From Stenotrophomonas maltophilia (GTDB taxonomy: Bacteria > Pseudomonadota > Gammaproteobacteria > Xanthomonadales > Xanthomonadaceae): a stretch of 34,907 bases of DNA. Shown piece by piece: positions 16,531 through 22,855 of this stretch. Below the pieces are notes generated by a model. That model made no database searches and was not told where the DNA came from. It saw only the letters and a program-made list of their open reading frames with translations. Position numbers and translations under genes: made by a program. Location: assembly GCA_002435595.1 (NCBI GenBank), contig DJBL01000165.1, positions 1 to 34,907 of the forward strand, given 5' to 3'. The first letter of the stretch is position 1, and each line of letters begins with the position of its first letter.

Positions 16531-16617
16531 GTAGAGCCACGCCATGCGTGGCTGCTTCTGCATGAACTGGATGAAGCGCCGCGGCGCTGTATGCAGCCAC
16601 CCGTGGGGTGGCTCTAC
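16531..16617. repeat. inverted SMAG/REP-like dimer between mdtC and aroG
   Basis: Two GTAG hairpins face each other. The first is GTAG (16531-16534), stem AGCCACGC, loop CAT, GCGTGGCT (16535-16553). The second, on the - strand, is AGCCACCC (16595-16602), loop GTG, GGGTGGCT (16606-16613), then CTAC (16614-16617). Two copies in inverted orientation can also fold into one long cruciform. The position between convergent stop codons suggests transcript-end stabilisation or termination. Confidence 0.82.
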
Positions 16618-16634
16618 CCCGGATCAACGCACGC

Positions 16635-17708
16635 TTATGCCGCCTCGCTGATCCGCACCGCCCGCCGCGCCCGCACCGCCTGGGCCAGACTCTCCAGCAC
16701 GGCCAGCGAGCTGTCCCAGCCGATGCAGCCGTCGGTGATGCTCTGGCCGTAGGTCAGCGGCTGCCCGTCGACCAGGTCCTGGCGGCCGGCCACCAGATGG
16801 CTCTCGACCATGACGCCGACAATGCGCTCTTCGCCATTGGCCAGCTGCGCGTTGATGTCGGCGATGACCTTGGGCTGGTTTTCCGGGTTCTTGCTGCTGT
16901 TGGCGTGGCTTGCATCGATCATGATGCGCGCGGCCAGGTGCGACTTGGCCAGCGTCTGGCTGGTCGCTTCCACGTGGTCGGCATCGTAGTTCGGCGTCTT
17001 GCCGCCGCGCAGGATGACGTGGCAATCCGGATTGCCGGCGGTGGCCACGATGGCGGTGCCGCCTTCCTTGGTCACCGACAGGAAGTGATGCGGGTTCGAG
17101 GCCGCACCGATCGCATCGGCGGCGATCTTGATGTTGCCGTCGGTGCCGTTCTTGAAGCCCACCGGGCACGACAGACCCGAGGCGAGCTCGCGGTGCACCT
17201 GGCTTTCGGTGGTGCGTGCGCCGATCGCGCCCCAGGCCACCAGGTCGGCGATGTACTGGGGCGAGATCACGTCGAGGAATTCCACGCCGGCCGGCAGGCC
17301 AAGCTTGTTGATGTCGCGCAGCAGGCCGCGCGCCACGCGCAGGCCCTTGTTGATGTTGAAGCTGCCGTCCAGGTCCGGGTCGTTGATCAGGCCCTTCCAG
17401 CCCACCGTGGTGCGCGGCTTTTCGAAGTACACGCGCATGACGATTTCCAGCTCGTCGGCGTAGGCATCACGCAGCGGCTTGAGGCGCTGGGCGTATTCGA
17501 TGGCGGCCACCGGGTCGTGGATCGAGCACGGGCCGATCACCACCGCCAGGCGGTCATCGCGGCCGTGCAGGATCTCGTGCAGGGCCGCGCGCGAGGCGCT
17601 GACCGTGTCGGAAGCTTCATCGTCGCAGGGCAGCATGGCCAGCAGCTGGGCCGGCGGGGTCAACGGTTCGATCTTGCGGATGCGCAGGTCATCGGTGTGC
17701 GGGGGCAT
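16635..17708 (-). CDS. aroG: 3-deoxy-7-phosphoheptulonate (DAHP) synthase, class I
   Basis: Catalyses the first step of the shikimate pathway, condensing phosphoenolpyruvate with erythrose 4-phosphate. The 357-aa protein matches E. coli AroG/AroF/AroH in length and motifs: VIGPCSIHDP (metal-binding Cys), RVYFEKPRTTVGWKGL, LRGGKTPNYDADH, DASHANSSKNP (metal-binding His), GVMVESHL and SITDGCIGWD. Which aromatic amino acid inhibits it cannot be read from the sequence. The longer frame to 17924 is rejected because the ATG at 17708 has an AAGGAG site and begins the family. Expression is preceded by a leader peptide rich in aromatic codons and an intrinsic terminator (17754-17887), so transcription attenuation is strongly indicated. 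Confidence 0.95.
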   Translation of the reverse strand: MPPHTDDLRIRKIEPLTPPAQLLAMLPCDDEASDTVSASRAALHEILHGRDDRLAVVIGPCSIHDPVAAIEYAQRLKPLRDAYADELEIVMRVYFEKPRTTVGWKGLINDPDLDGSFNINKGLRVARGLLRDINKLGLPAGVEFLDVISPQYIADLVAWGAIGARTTESQVHRELASGLSCPVGFKNGTDGNIKIAADAIGAASNPHHFLSVTKEGGTAIVATAGNPDCHVILRGGKTPNYDADHVEATSQTLAKSHLAARIMIDASHANSSKNPENQPKVIADINAQLANGEERIVGVMVESHLVAGRQDLVDGQPLTYGQSITDGCIGWDSSLAVLESLAQAVRARRAVRISEAA

Positions 17709-17753
17709 GCGGGGAAACTCCTTGGAAGTGGGGGTCCCCAGCGCGGCGGCAAC

Positions 17754-17783
17754 AAAAAAGCCGCCAGGTGCGCTGGCGGCTTT
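17754..17783 (-). terminator. attenuator terminator upstream of aroG
   Basis: On the - strand an 11-bp perfect stem (AAAGCCGCCAG / CTGGCGGCTTT, loop CGCAC) ends in six U residues. This is a strong intrinsic terminator placed 46 bp before the aroG ATG and downstream of the leader peptide. GGCGG within the leader (17830-17834) is complementary to CCGCC of the stem and could form a competing antiterminator. A small hairpin CTGAAG-AAAC-CTTCAG (17795-17810) overlaps the leader stop codon. Confidence 0.85.
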
Positions 17784-17806
17784 CGGGAATGCGTCTGAAG
17801 GTTTCT

Positions 17807-17887
17807 TCAGGGTGAGCGCATGCCTTCCTCCGCCGGTGGCTTCGGAAAGTAATACCAAAAGTAGGCATTGGCGGGGCGTGCGTTCAT
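17807..17887 (-). CDS. aromatic amino-acid leader peptide of aroG
   Basis: A 26-codon frame beginning MNARPANA, then Tyr-Phe-Trp-Tyr-Tyr-Phe in six consecutive codons, then PKPPAEEGMRSP and stop. All three aromatic end products of the shikimate pathway are represented in the run. The frame precedes an intrinsic terminator and then aroG, the classical layout of ribosome-mediated attenuation. Starvation for any charged aromatic tRNA would stall the ribosome in the run and favour read-through. An extended -10 (TGCTATCAA) ends about 9 nt before the ATG, so the message is nearly leaderless, and no Shine-Dalgarno is visible. The aromatic run lies 12 codons before the stop, somewhat far from the terminator. 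The mechanism is inferred from layout, not folded computationally. Confidence 0.85.
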   Translation of the reverse strand: MNARPANAYFWYYFPKPPAEEGMRSP

Positions 17888-17896
17888 TGGGGAGTA

Positions 17897-17926
17897 TTGA
17901 TAGCACAGCTTTTGTGCGGCGCAAAA
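17897..17926 (-). promoter_or_regulatory. promoter of the aroG leader transcript with overlapping dyad
   Basis: On the - strand TTGCGC (-35, 17924-17919) and TATCAA (-10, 17902-17897) are 16 bp apart, and TGC directly before the -10 makes it extended. A nearly perfect 17-bp dyad (17910-17926; TTTTGTGC-G-GCGCAAAA on the + strand, one mismatched pair) covers the -35 and spacer, so a repressor site is possible. Confidence 0.5.
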
Positions 17927-17977
17927 TGTTTCATTCGCAACTGCGACGGCGGTGTTCAGCCACCGTGGGCGCAGGCC

Positions 17978-18325
17978 TCATGCCTTCGGCAGCGCCGCCA
18001 GTTCGGCCAGATGCTGCTGCAACCCACCCGATGCGCCGGCGATGTGGGTGGTGGTGAAGTAGGTGTGCCAGCCGGTGCCATCGATGGCGGCCAGCAGCGC
18101 ATCAGCGTCCGTGCGGTCGCTGCATTGCCACACGGCATAGAACTGCTCTGCGCTGCTGCGCGGCACGTCCGGATCCAGCGGGCCCATGGCCAGCGGTTTG
18201 ATCCGCGCCGGATCGACATGCTGCATGCCCGCGCCGATGCGGGCGAAGAGCGCCCCCCGCGATACCGGGTCCAACGCGGTCCAGGCGGGGGTGGCGGTGT
18301 AGAGCTCGATCAGCATGTACGACAT
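17978..18325 (-). CDS. DUF6616-like small protein
   Basis: 115 aa, cytosolic, no signal peptide. It begins MSYMLIELYTATPAW and contains FARIGAGMQ, a central QFYAVWQCSD and TGWHTYFTTTHIAG. This resembles a small ferredoxin-fold/monooxygenase-like family that I believe is DUF6616, where the function is unknown. The frame is open to 18394, but the ATG at 18325 has an AAGGA site 5 nt upstream. It lies 13 bp after the alkylation repair gene and is probably the third gene of the marR operon. Confidence 0.62.
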   Translation of the reverse strand: MSYMLIELYTATPAWTALDPVSRGALFARIGAGMQHVDPARIKPLAMGPLDPDVPRSSAEQFYAVWQCSDRTDADALLAAIDGTGWHTYFTTTHIAGASGGLQQHLAELAALPKA

Positions 18326-18338
18326 GGCATTCCTTGGG

Positions 18339-19082
18339 TCAGAGCGAGCGCAGGGCGCGCTTGCGGATGTAGCTGTTGGCCGGATCATCGGCATGGCGCT
18401 GCTGCCATTGGCTGCACAGCGCTCGGACCCACTCGGGCGCGCTTTTGCCGGCGTCGTTGAGCCAGTTGCCTACCGAATCCTGCACGTAGCGCGAAGCATC
18501 GCAGCACAGTGCGTCCAGCAGGTCCTGTGCATGGTGGGGTTCCTGCTTGAACAAGCTGATATGCGCGGCCCATACCCCGCGTGGGCGCAGCGCTTCGCAG
18601 GCGAAGCGGCGCACGTTGGGCGAGGGGTCGGCGGTCCATCCGTGCAGGTGGGCCAGCACACGCAATGGCTCGGCGGCAATGTGCGGACGCAGCGCCAGCC
18701 AGGCCCATTCGCGCACGCCGAAATGGGCGTCATCGGCCAACCCACGCATGGCATCGAGTTTGTGTTCCAGGGTGAGCCGCGGGTCGCTGCCGATGAGGTA
18801 GCAGGCCCAGCCGCGCACCGTGTCGCTGGCGTGCGCCGACCAGGGCGACGGGTCACCCAGCGCATGGGCGCGCAGCAGCGTGGCGGCGCCCTGCATGCGC
18901 AGGGTGATGCCGCTGTTGGCGGCCTTGCGCATGTTGCTGATGGCCGCCGCCGGCAGGGACGGCGCCACGCTGGCCAGCAGCCGGGCGAAATCGACCGCGA
19001 GGATCTCGGCCAGGTGGGTGGCTTCGGCCTCGCCCCCATCGAGCTGGCCGCGGCGTTCGCGTGAGAGCGCCTGTTTCTTCAT
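18339..19082 (-). CDS. HEAT-repeat DNA alkylation repair protein (AlkC/AlkD-like)
   Basis: 247 aa, almost entirely helical with HEAT-like repeats (DTVRGWACYLIGSD, FGVREWAWLALRPHI, PNVRRFACEALRPRG, SRYVQDSVGNWLNDAGK). The RRFACEALRPRGVW and YVQDSVGNWLNDAGKSAPEWV blocks are characteristic of the DNA alkylation repair family, glycosylases that remove N3- and N7-alkylated purines without flipping the base. The exact subfamily (AlkC or AlkD) is uncertain. The ATG at 19082 overlaps the marR stop (ATGA) and has a GGGAGGG site; the upstream extension to 19121 is rejected. Its regulation is probably by the adjacent MarR protein. Confidence 0.82.
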   Translation of the reverse strand: MKKQALSRERRGQLDGGEAEATHLAEILAVDFARLLASVAPSLPAAAISNMRKAANSGITLRMQGAATLLRAHALGDPSPWSAHASDTVRGWACYLIGSDPRLTLEHKLDAMRGLADDAHFGVREWAWLALRPHIAAEPLRVLAHLHGWTADPSPNVRRFACEALRPRGVWAAHISLFKQEPHHAQDLLDALCCDASRYVQDSVGNWLNDAGKSAPEWVRALCSQWQQRHADDPANSYIRKRALRSL

Positions 19083-19573
19083 GCCGCCCTCCCCGCATCG
19101 GTGCGCGCCCAGATCCGGCACAGCATGCCACTGAGCAGGGCGCGCTCTGCCTCATCGAGATCAGCGAACAGCTCGCGTATCCATTGGGTGTGCTGGTCGA
19201 ACAGGGAGAGTGCCAAGGCTTCACCGGCCGCGGTCAGGCGCACGTTGATGCGGCGCTTGTCGTCCGGATCAGCATGCCGCTCCAGCAACCCGTCGCGCTC
19301 CAGCCCATCCAGCAGGCCGGTGACGGTGGCGCGGGTAACCCCGGCGCGTTCGGCGAGCTGGTGCGGCGACAGCGGCGCCTCGGCGCCCTGCAGCAGGAAG
19401 AGCAGGACAAATCGGCCCTCGCTCAGGCCGAGCGGGGCCAGCCGCTGCGCGCAGTCCTGGTCGATCGCGCTGGCCAGCGACAACAGCTGGAAACACTGTG
19501 CCAGCCCGTCGGGCTGCGCTTGGCCACGGCGCTGCATCTCGGCCAGGAATGCCTGGTGCTTCAGGGCCAGCAT
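19079..19573 (-). CDS. MarR-family transcriptional regulator
   Basis: 164 aa. The winged helix is at about residues 60-120: EAPLSPHQLAERAGVTRATVTGLLDGLERDGLLERHADPDDKRRINVRLT. This contains the recognition helix (RATVTGLLDGLE) and the wing (D-DKR) that define the family. Flanking helices form the dimer interface. The ligand is unknown. The ATG at 19573 is 12 bp from a perfect 28-bp palindrome that overlaps the promoter, so autorepression is likely. The gene is translationally coupled to the alkylation repair gene. Confidence 0.93.
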   Translation of the reverse strand: MLALKHQAFLAEMQRRGQAQPDGLAQCFQLLSLASAIDQDCAQRLAPLGLSEGRFVLLFLLQGAEAPLSPHQLAERAGVTRATVTGLLDGLERDGLLERHADPDDKRRINVRLTAAGEALALSLFDQHTQWIRELFADLDEAERALLSGMLCRIWARTDAGRAA

Positions 19574-19584
19574 GAGGGTTCCGC

Positions 19585-19612
19585 GGCTATGATTAGGCGC
19601 CTAATCATAGCC
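19585..19612. promoter_or_regulatory. perfect 28-bp palindrome, MarR operator
   Basis: GGCTATGATTAGGC (19585-19598) is followed directly by its reverse complement (19599-19612). The inner TTAGGCGCCTAA has the spacing of MarR-family operators, and TAATCAT inside it can serve as the -10 of the marR promoter. Its position just upstream of marR makes autoregulation the simplest reading. Confidence 0.75.
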
Positions 19613-19644
19613 GGGATCGCGCGTGGTGTGGGTGGGGTCGGCCT

Positions 19645-19668
19645 GCGGCGGAGGGCCCCCGCCGCTAC
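19645..19668 (-). repeat. SMAG/REP-like GTAG hairpin overlapping the sensor kinase stop codon
   Basis: On the - strand GTAG (19668-19665) is followed by GCGGCGG, a 7-nt loop and CCGCCGC (19659-19665 and 19645-19651 on +). The TAG in GTAG is the stop codon of the sensor kinase gene. The stem is longer-looped than the other copies, so this is a less certain SMAG member. Confidence 0.5.
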
Positions 19669-21026
19669 GCGGGTGCGCCGCAGCCAGGCGGCAGCGGTGG
19701 CAGACAGATGCGGGCAACCAGGCCCCCGCCGTCGCGCGCCAGCAACTGCAGCGCGCCGCCATGCTGGCGTGCCGCGCCCTGGGCCACGGCCAGGCCCAGG
19801 CCAATCCCGCCGGTGCTGCGATTGCGCGACCCCTCGTGGCGCTGGAATGGCTGCAGCAGGCGCGCTTTATCGGCGTCGGCGATGCCGGGGCCGCGGTCGG
19901 CCACCTCCAGCAGGACCACGCCATCGCCCCGGTCCAGGCGCACCTCCGCCGCGCCGGCATAGCGGAGGGCGTTGTCGATGAGGTTGTCCACCGCGCGCCG
20001 CAGTTGCAGCGCGTCGACGGCCAGGGTGACCGGGTCGGCATGCGTGAGCCGCACGTCCGCGCCCCGTGCCTGCGCATGCTGGGCGCATTCCTCCAGCAGC
20101 AGGTGCAGCGCGGTGGGGTGGCGCTGCGCGGCATGCAGTTCGCCGCGTGCATAGTCCAGCACCTGGTCGATCATGCTGGTCATGCGCGCGATGTCGGCCA
20201 CCATGCGCTCGGCCTGGGCCGGCGGTGCGCTGTCGGCGCGCAGGCGCAGGCCGGTAAGGGGCGTGCGCAGGTCGTGGGCGACCGCGGCCAGCATGCGGGT
20301 CACCTCATGGGCCTGGTCGCGCAGGCGTTCGCGCGCGGCGTTCATCGCCTCGGCCATGACCTGCACTTCGCGCGGCCCCTCCACGGGCAGGCGCGCGGTG
20401 GACTGCAGCGACAGGTCCGCGCTGGCATCGGCCAGGCGGCGCAGCGGTCCGGTCACCCGCAGCGCCAGCCAGGCCGCCAGCGGCGCCAGCAGTACCGCGC
20501 CAGCCAACAGCGCCAGCAGCACCTGGCGTCGCCATTGCAGCAGCGCGCTGTAGTCGGCGCCGACCACGGTCCACTGGCCATCGGGCCGCTGCACCGCCAG
20601 CTCGAACGCCGGCCACAACAGGCCGGGCAACAGCAATGCCTCTTCCACCGTGGCGCGCTGCTCGGGGCCACTGGCCAGCAGCTGCCCCTGCTTGATCACC
20701 TGTACCTGCACGGCAGTGGGATCGGTGCTGCGCTGCCAGACCGTGCGCACCCGCGCGCGCGGCACGCCCAGGCGGGCCGCCACCACGCTGCTCATCCAGT
20801 CGTTGTCGCTGCCCGCCGGCGGCTGCGCCTGCCGCCAGCGGCGCAGGCCCAGGTCGGCGGCCGCGCGCTCGCCAGCCATCACCTGGAGCGCCTGGTGCAG
20901 GTTCATCTGCGGCGCGGCCGGGCTGGGCAGCGCCCACACCACGGCGAAGCTGACCGCCTGCGCCACCAGCAGCGTGGCCAGGGTCAGCAGGGCCACCCAG
21001 GTGGCGGTACGCCAGGGGCGGCTCAT
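19665..21026 (-). CDS. sensor histidine kinase (EnvZ-type)
   Basis: 453 aa inner-membrane kinase. TM1 is about residues 10-32 and TM2 about 168-190, enclosing a periplasmic sensor domain of about 135 residues that I cannot assign. A HAMP linker (about 190-240) leads to the HisKA motif AAVAHDLRTPLTGLRLRAD with phospho-accepting H251. The catalytic domain has the N box (AVDNLIDNALRYA, N347/N352), G1 (DRGPGIAD) and G2 (GGIGLGLAVA). The ATG overlaps the response regulator stop (ATGA), so the two proteins are translationally coupled and form a pair. The stop codon lies within a GTAG repeat. The signal is unknown. Confidence 0.92.
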   Translation of the reverse strand: MSRPWRTATWVALLTLATLLVAQAVSFAVVWALPSPAAPQMNLHQALQVMAGERAAADLGLRRWRQAQPPAGSDNDWMSSVVAARLGVPRARVRTVWQRSTDPTAVQVQVIKQGQLLASGPEQRATVEEALLLPGLLWPAFELAVQRPDGQWTVVGADYSALLQWRRQVLLALLAGAVLLAPLAAWLALRVTGPLRRLADASADLSLQSTARLPVEGPREVQVMAEAMNAARERLRDQAHEVTRMLAAVAHDLRTPLTGLRLRADSAPPAQAERMVADIARMTSMIDQVLDYARGELHAAQRHPTALHLLLEECAQHAQARGADVRLTHADPVTLAVDALQLRRAVDNLIDNALRYAGAAEVRLDRGDGVVLLEVADRGPGIADADKARLLQPFQRHEGSRNRSTGGIGLGLAVAQGAARQHGGALQLLARDGGGLVARICLPPLPPGCGAPA

Positions 21027-21733
21027 CGGCGGGTCACCGGGGCCGCGAAGCGATAGCCCTCCCCGCGCAGGGTCTGCACCAACGCGTCGCCGCCCGTGGC
21101 GGCCTGGGCGAGCTTGCGGCGCAGGCGGCTGACCGCCAGGTCGATGGCGCGATCGAACGGTTCGCTGTCCTCGCCACGGGTGAGCCGCAGCAGCTGCTCG
21201 CGGCTGAGCACGCGGCCGGCGCGTTCGGCCAACACGCGCAGCAGCGCGAACTCGCCGCGGGTGAGGGCGATCTCATTGGCCTGCGGCGTCAGCAGGCGAT
21301 GCTGCTCGACCTGCAGCTGCCAGCCCTCGAAATGCAGGGTGGTGGAAGGCGCGACCGTATCCCGCTTGTGCGCGCGGCGCAGCAGCGCGCGCACGCGGGC
21401 CAGCAGCTCGCGCGGGTCGAATGGCTTGGCCAGGTAGTCGTCGGCGCCCATCTCCAACCCGATCACGCGGTCGGGAGTGCTGCCCATCGCGCTGAGCATC
21501 AGGATCGGGATGCCGCTGGCCTGCAATCGCCGGCAGACCGACAAGCCGTCTTCGCCGGGCATCATCCAGTCCAGCACGATGAGGGCGGTGCGCTGCTGGG
21601 CCAGCAGCCGGTCGAGCAGGGCGGCGTCGGCGGCGACCCGCACCTGGTAACCGTGCTGGCGCAGGCAATCGGCGATGGCGTCGCGGATACTGGCGTCGTC
21701 GTCCACCACCACGATGTCGGTTGCTGCAGGCAT
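21023..21733 (-). CDS. OmpR-family response regulator
   Basis: 236 aa. The receiver domain (1-120) has the acidic pocket D11/D12, phospho-acceptor D55 (LIVLDWMMPGEDG), S81 and K103 (YLAKPFDPREL). The C-terminal winged helix (about 135-232) has the OmpR/PhoB pattern (LTRGEFALLRVLAERAGRVLSREQLL, AIDLAVSRLRRKL, LVQTLRGEGYRF). The frame is open far upstream to 24031, but that is an antisense artefact. The ATG at 21733 starts the receiver domain and a CATAAT box ends 6 nt before it. First gene of the two-component operon, divergent from the aspartyl protease gene. Confidence 0.93.
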   Translation of the reverse strand: MPAATDIVVVDDDASIRDAIADCLRQHGYQVRVAADAALLDRLLAQQRTALIVLDWMMPGEDGLSVCRRLQASGIPILMLSAMGSTPDRVIGLEMGADDYLAKPFDPRELLARVRALLRRAHKRDTVAPSTTLHFEGWQLQVEQHRLLTPQANEIALTRGEFALLRVLAERAGRVLSREQLLRLTRGEDSEPFDRAIDLAVSRLRRKLAQAATGGDALVQTLRGEGYRFAAPVTRR

Positions 21734-21739
21734 GCGCCG

Positions 21740-21745
21740 ATTATG
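21740..21745 (-). promoter_or_regulatory. -10 box of the two-component operon, probable leaderless start
   Basis: CATAAT on the - strand ends 6 nt before the ATG at 21733, with no ribosome binding site. The spacing is the same as at priA and the GIY-YIG gene. Confidence 0.5.
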
Positions 21746-21754
21746 GCGCGGGTT

Positions 21755-21773
21755 TGTATCGGGACTGTATCGG
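21755..21773. promoter_or_regulatory. direct repeats spaced 11 bp, candidate response-regulator site
   Basis: TGTATCGG occurs at 21755-21762 and again at 21766-21773, an 11-bp period typical of OmpR-family tandem sites. A third half-site in opposite orientation (CCGATACC, 21798-21805) follows. They lie between the regulator gene and the divergent protease gene, so autoregulation and control of the protease are both plausible. Confidence 0.5.
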
Positions 21774-21844
21774 CACCCATGCCACGCCGACATCATGCCG
21801 ATACCGCCAGCGGTTGTACTGACCTTCCCGAACGGAGACCGCCC

Positions 21845-22762
21845 ATGCGCATCACGCCCCTGCTCGCCCTGGCCTGCCTGGCCACCCTGCCCGCGCATGC
21901 TGCGCCTGCCACCCATGAGATCCCGATGTGGATGCAGGGCGGCCACCCCACCGTGGCGGTGCAATTGGGTGACCGGGTGGAGCCACTGCACTTCGTCATC
22001 GACAGTGCGGCCGGGGCCACGGTGATGGACCAGGCCACGGCGCGACGACTGGGGCTGGATGATCCGGGCGCAGCCGGCGTCGAGGTAGAAGGCGCGACCG
22101 ACAGCAGCGCGGTGCTGCGCCGCACCCGCAGCACCCGTTGGCAGGTGGGCACGTTGTCGTTCGAGGCCGCGACCATGCAGACCGACCTGAGTCGGTTGGG
22201 CAAGGATGGGCGGCGCATCGACGGCATCCTCGGCAACGATGTCACCGACCGCTTCGATACCACCTTCGACATCGCCGGCCAGCGCGTGCTGCTGCAGCCG
22301 CCGGGCCGGATGCCGGCCGGGCCCGGCTGCGTCCCCAATGCCGTGCCGGTTCGCGACGCGAGCATGCAGCGGTTCGGCTTCATCCCGGTCCAGCTGGGCG
22401 CGCCGGCGGTGGAGGCCATCGCGGTGGTAGACACCGGCGCGGCGCAGACCGTGCTCAACAGTGCCGCGGCCAGCGCGCTGGGCCTGCGCACCGATGGCAG
22501 CGATGCGCGCGTGCGGGTACGCGAACAAGGCACCCGCGGGCTGGGCGACCGCGTAATGGAGACCTGGCTGGCTACGCTGCCGGGCCTGCGCATGGGCGGT
22601 TGGCAGCACCCCGCCCTCGAGGTGCGGATCAGCGAACTGCCGGTGTTCGCCTCGCTGGGATTGAAGGAGCGGCCGGCATTGATACTGGGAGCCGATGCGA
22701 TGGGCGATACGCAGGTGCAGGTGGGCAGCGGCGCAGCCTGGATCTGCCTGCGGCGCGGCTGA
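21845..22762 (+). CDS. secreted retropepsin-like aspartyl protease
   Basis: 305 aa. A signal peptide (MRITPLLALACLATLPAHA-A) predicts export. Two pepsin-like lobes are visible. The first catalytic motif is FVIDSAAGATVMD (D53; Asp-Ser-Ala rather than Asp-Ser/Thr-Gly) and the second is AVVDTGAAQTVLN (D196; canonical Asp-Thr-Gly). Each is followed by the downstream hydrophobic-hydrophobic-Gly (DGILGNDV, LILGADAM). A single chain thus carries both aspartates, unlike retroviral dimers. The glycine to alanine change in the first motif may alter activity. CGGAG precedes the ATG; the longer upstream frame is rejected. It is divergent from the two-component operon, with candidate regulator sites between them. 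Confidence 0.82.
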   Translation: MRITPLLALACLATLPAHAAPATHEIPMWMQGGHPTVAVQLGDRVEPLHFVIDSAAGATVMDQATARRLGLDDPGAAGVEVEGATDSSAVLRRTRSTRWQVGTLSFEAATMQTDLSRLGKDGRRIDGILGNDVTDRFDTTFDIAGQRVLLQPPGRMPAGPGCVPNAVPVRDASMQRFGFIPVQLGAPAVEAIAVVDTGAAQTVLNSAAASALGLRTDGSDARVRVREQGTRGLGDRVMETWLATLPGLRMGGWQHPALEVRISELPVFASLGLKERPALILGADAMGDTQVQVGSGAAWICLRRG

Positions 22763-22790
22763 GTGGGCCAGGCCGGTGGTCACGATGACC

Positions 22791-22807
22791 GCCGGCACTG
22801 TGCCGGC
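22791..22807. terminator. hairpin after the protease gene
   Basis: GCCGGCAC, T, GTGCCGGC gives perfect 8-bp arms 29 bp after the stop codon. No U-tract is present. It may protect the 3' end or separate the two + strand genes. A TAGCAT -10-like box at 22831-22836 could start the next transcript. Confidence 0.3.
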
Positions 22808-22855
22808 GAGGCCGCCGCGGTAGCATGCGCCAGACCTCCCGCTGGAGTGCCGTGC

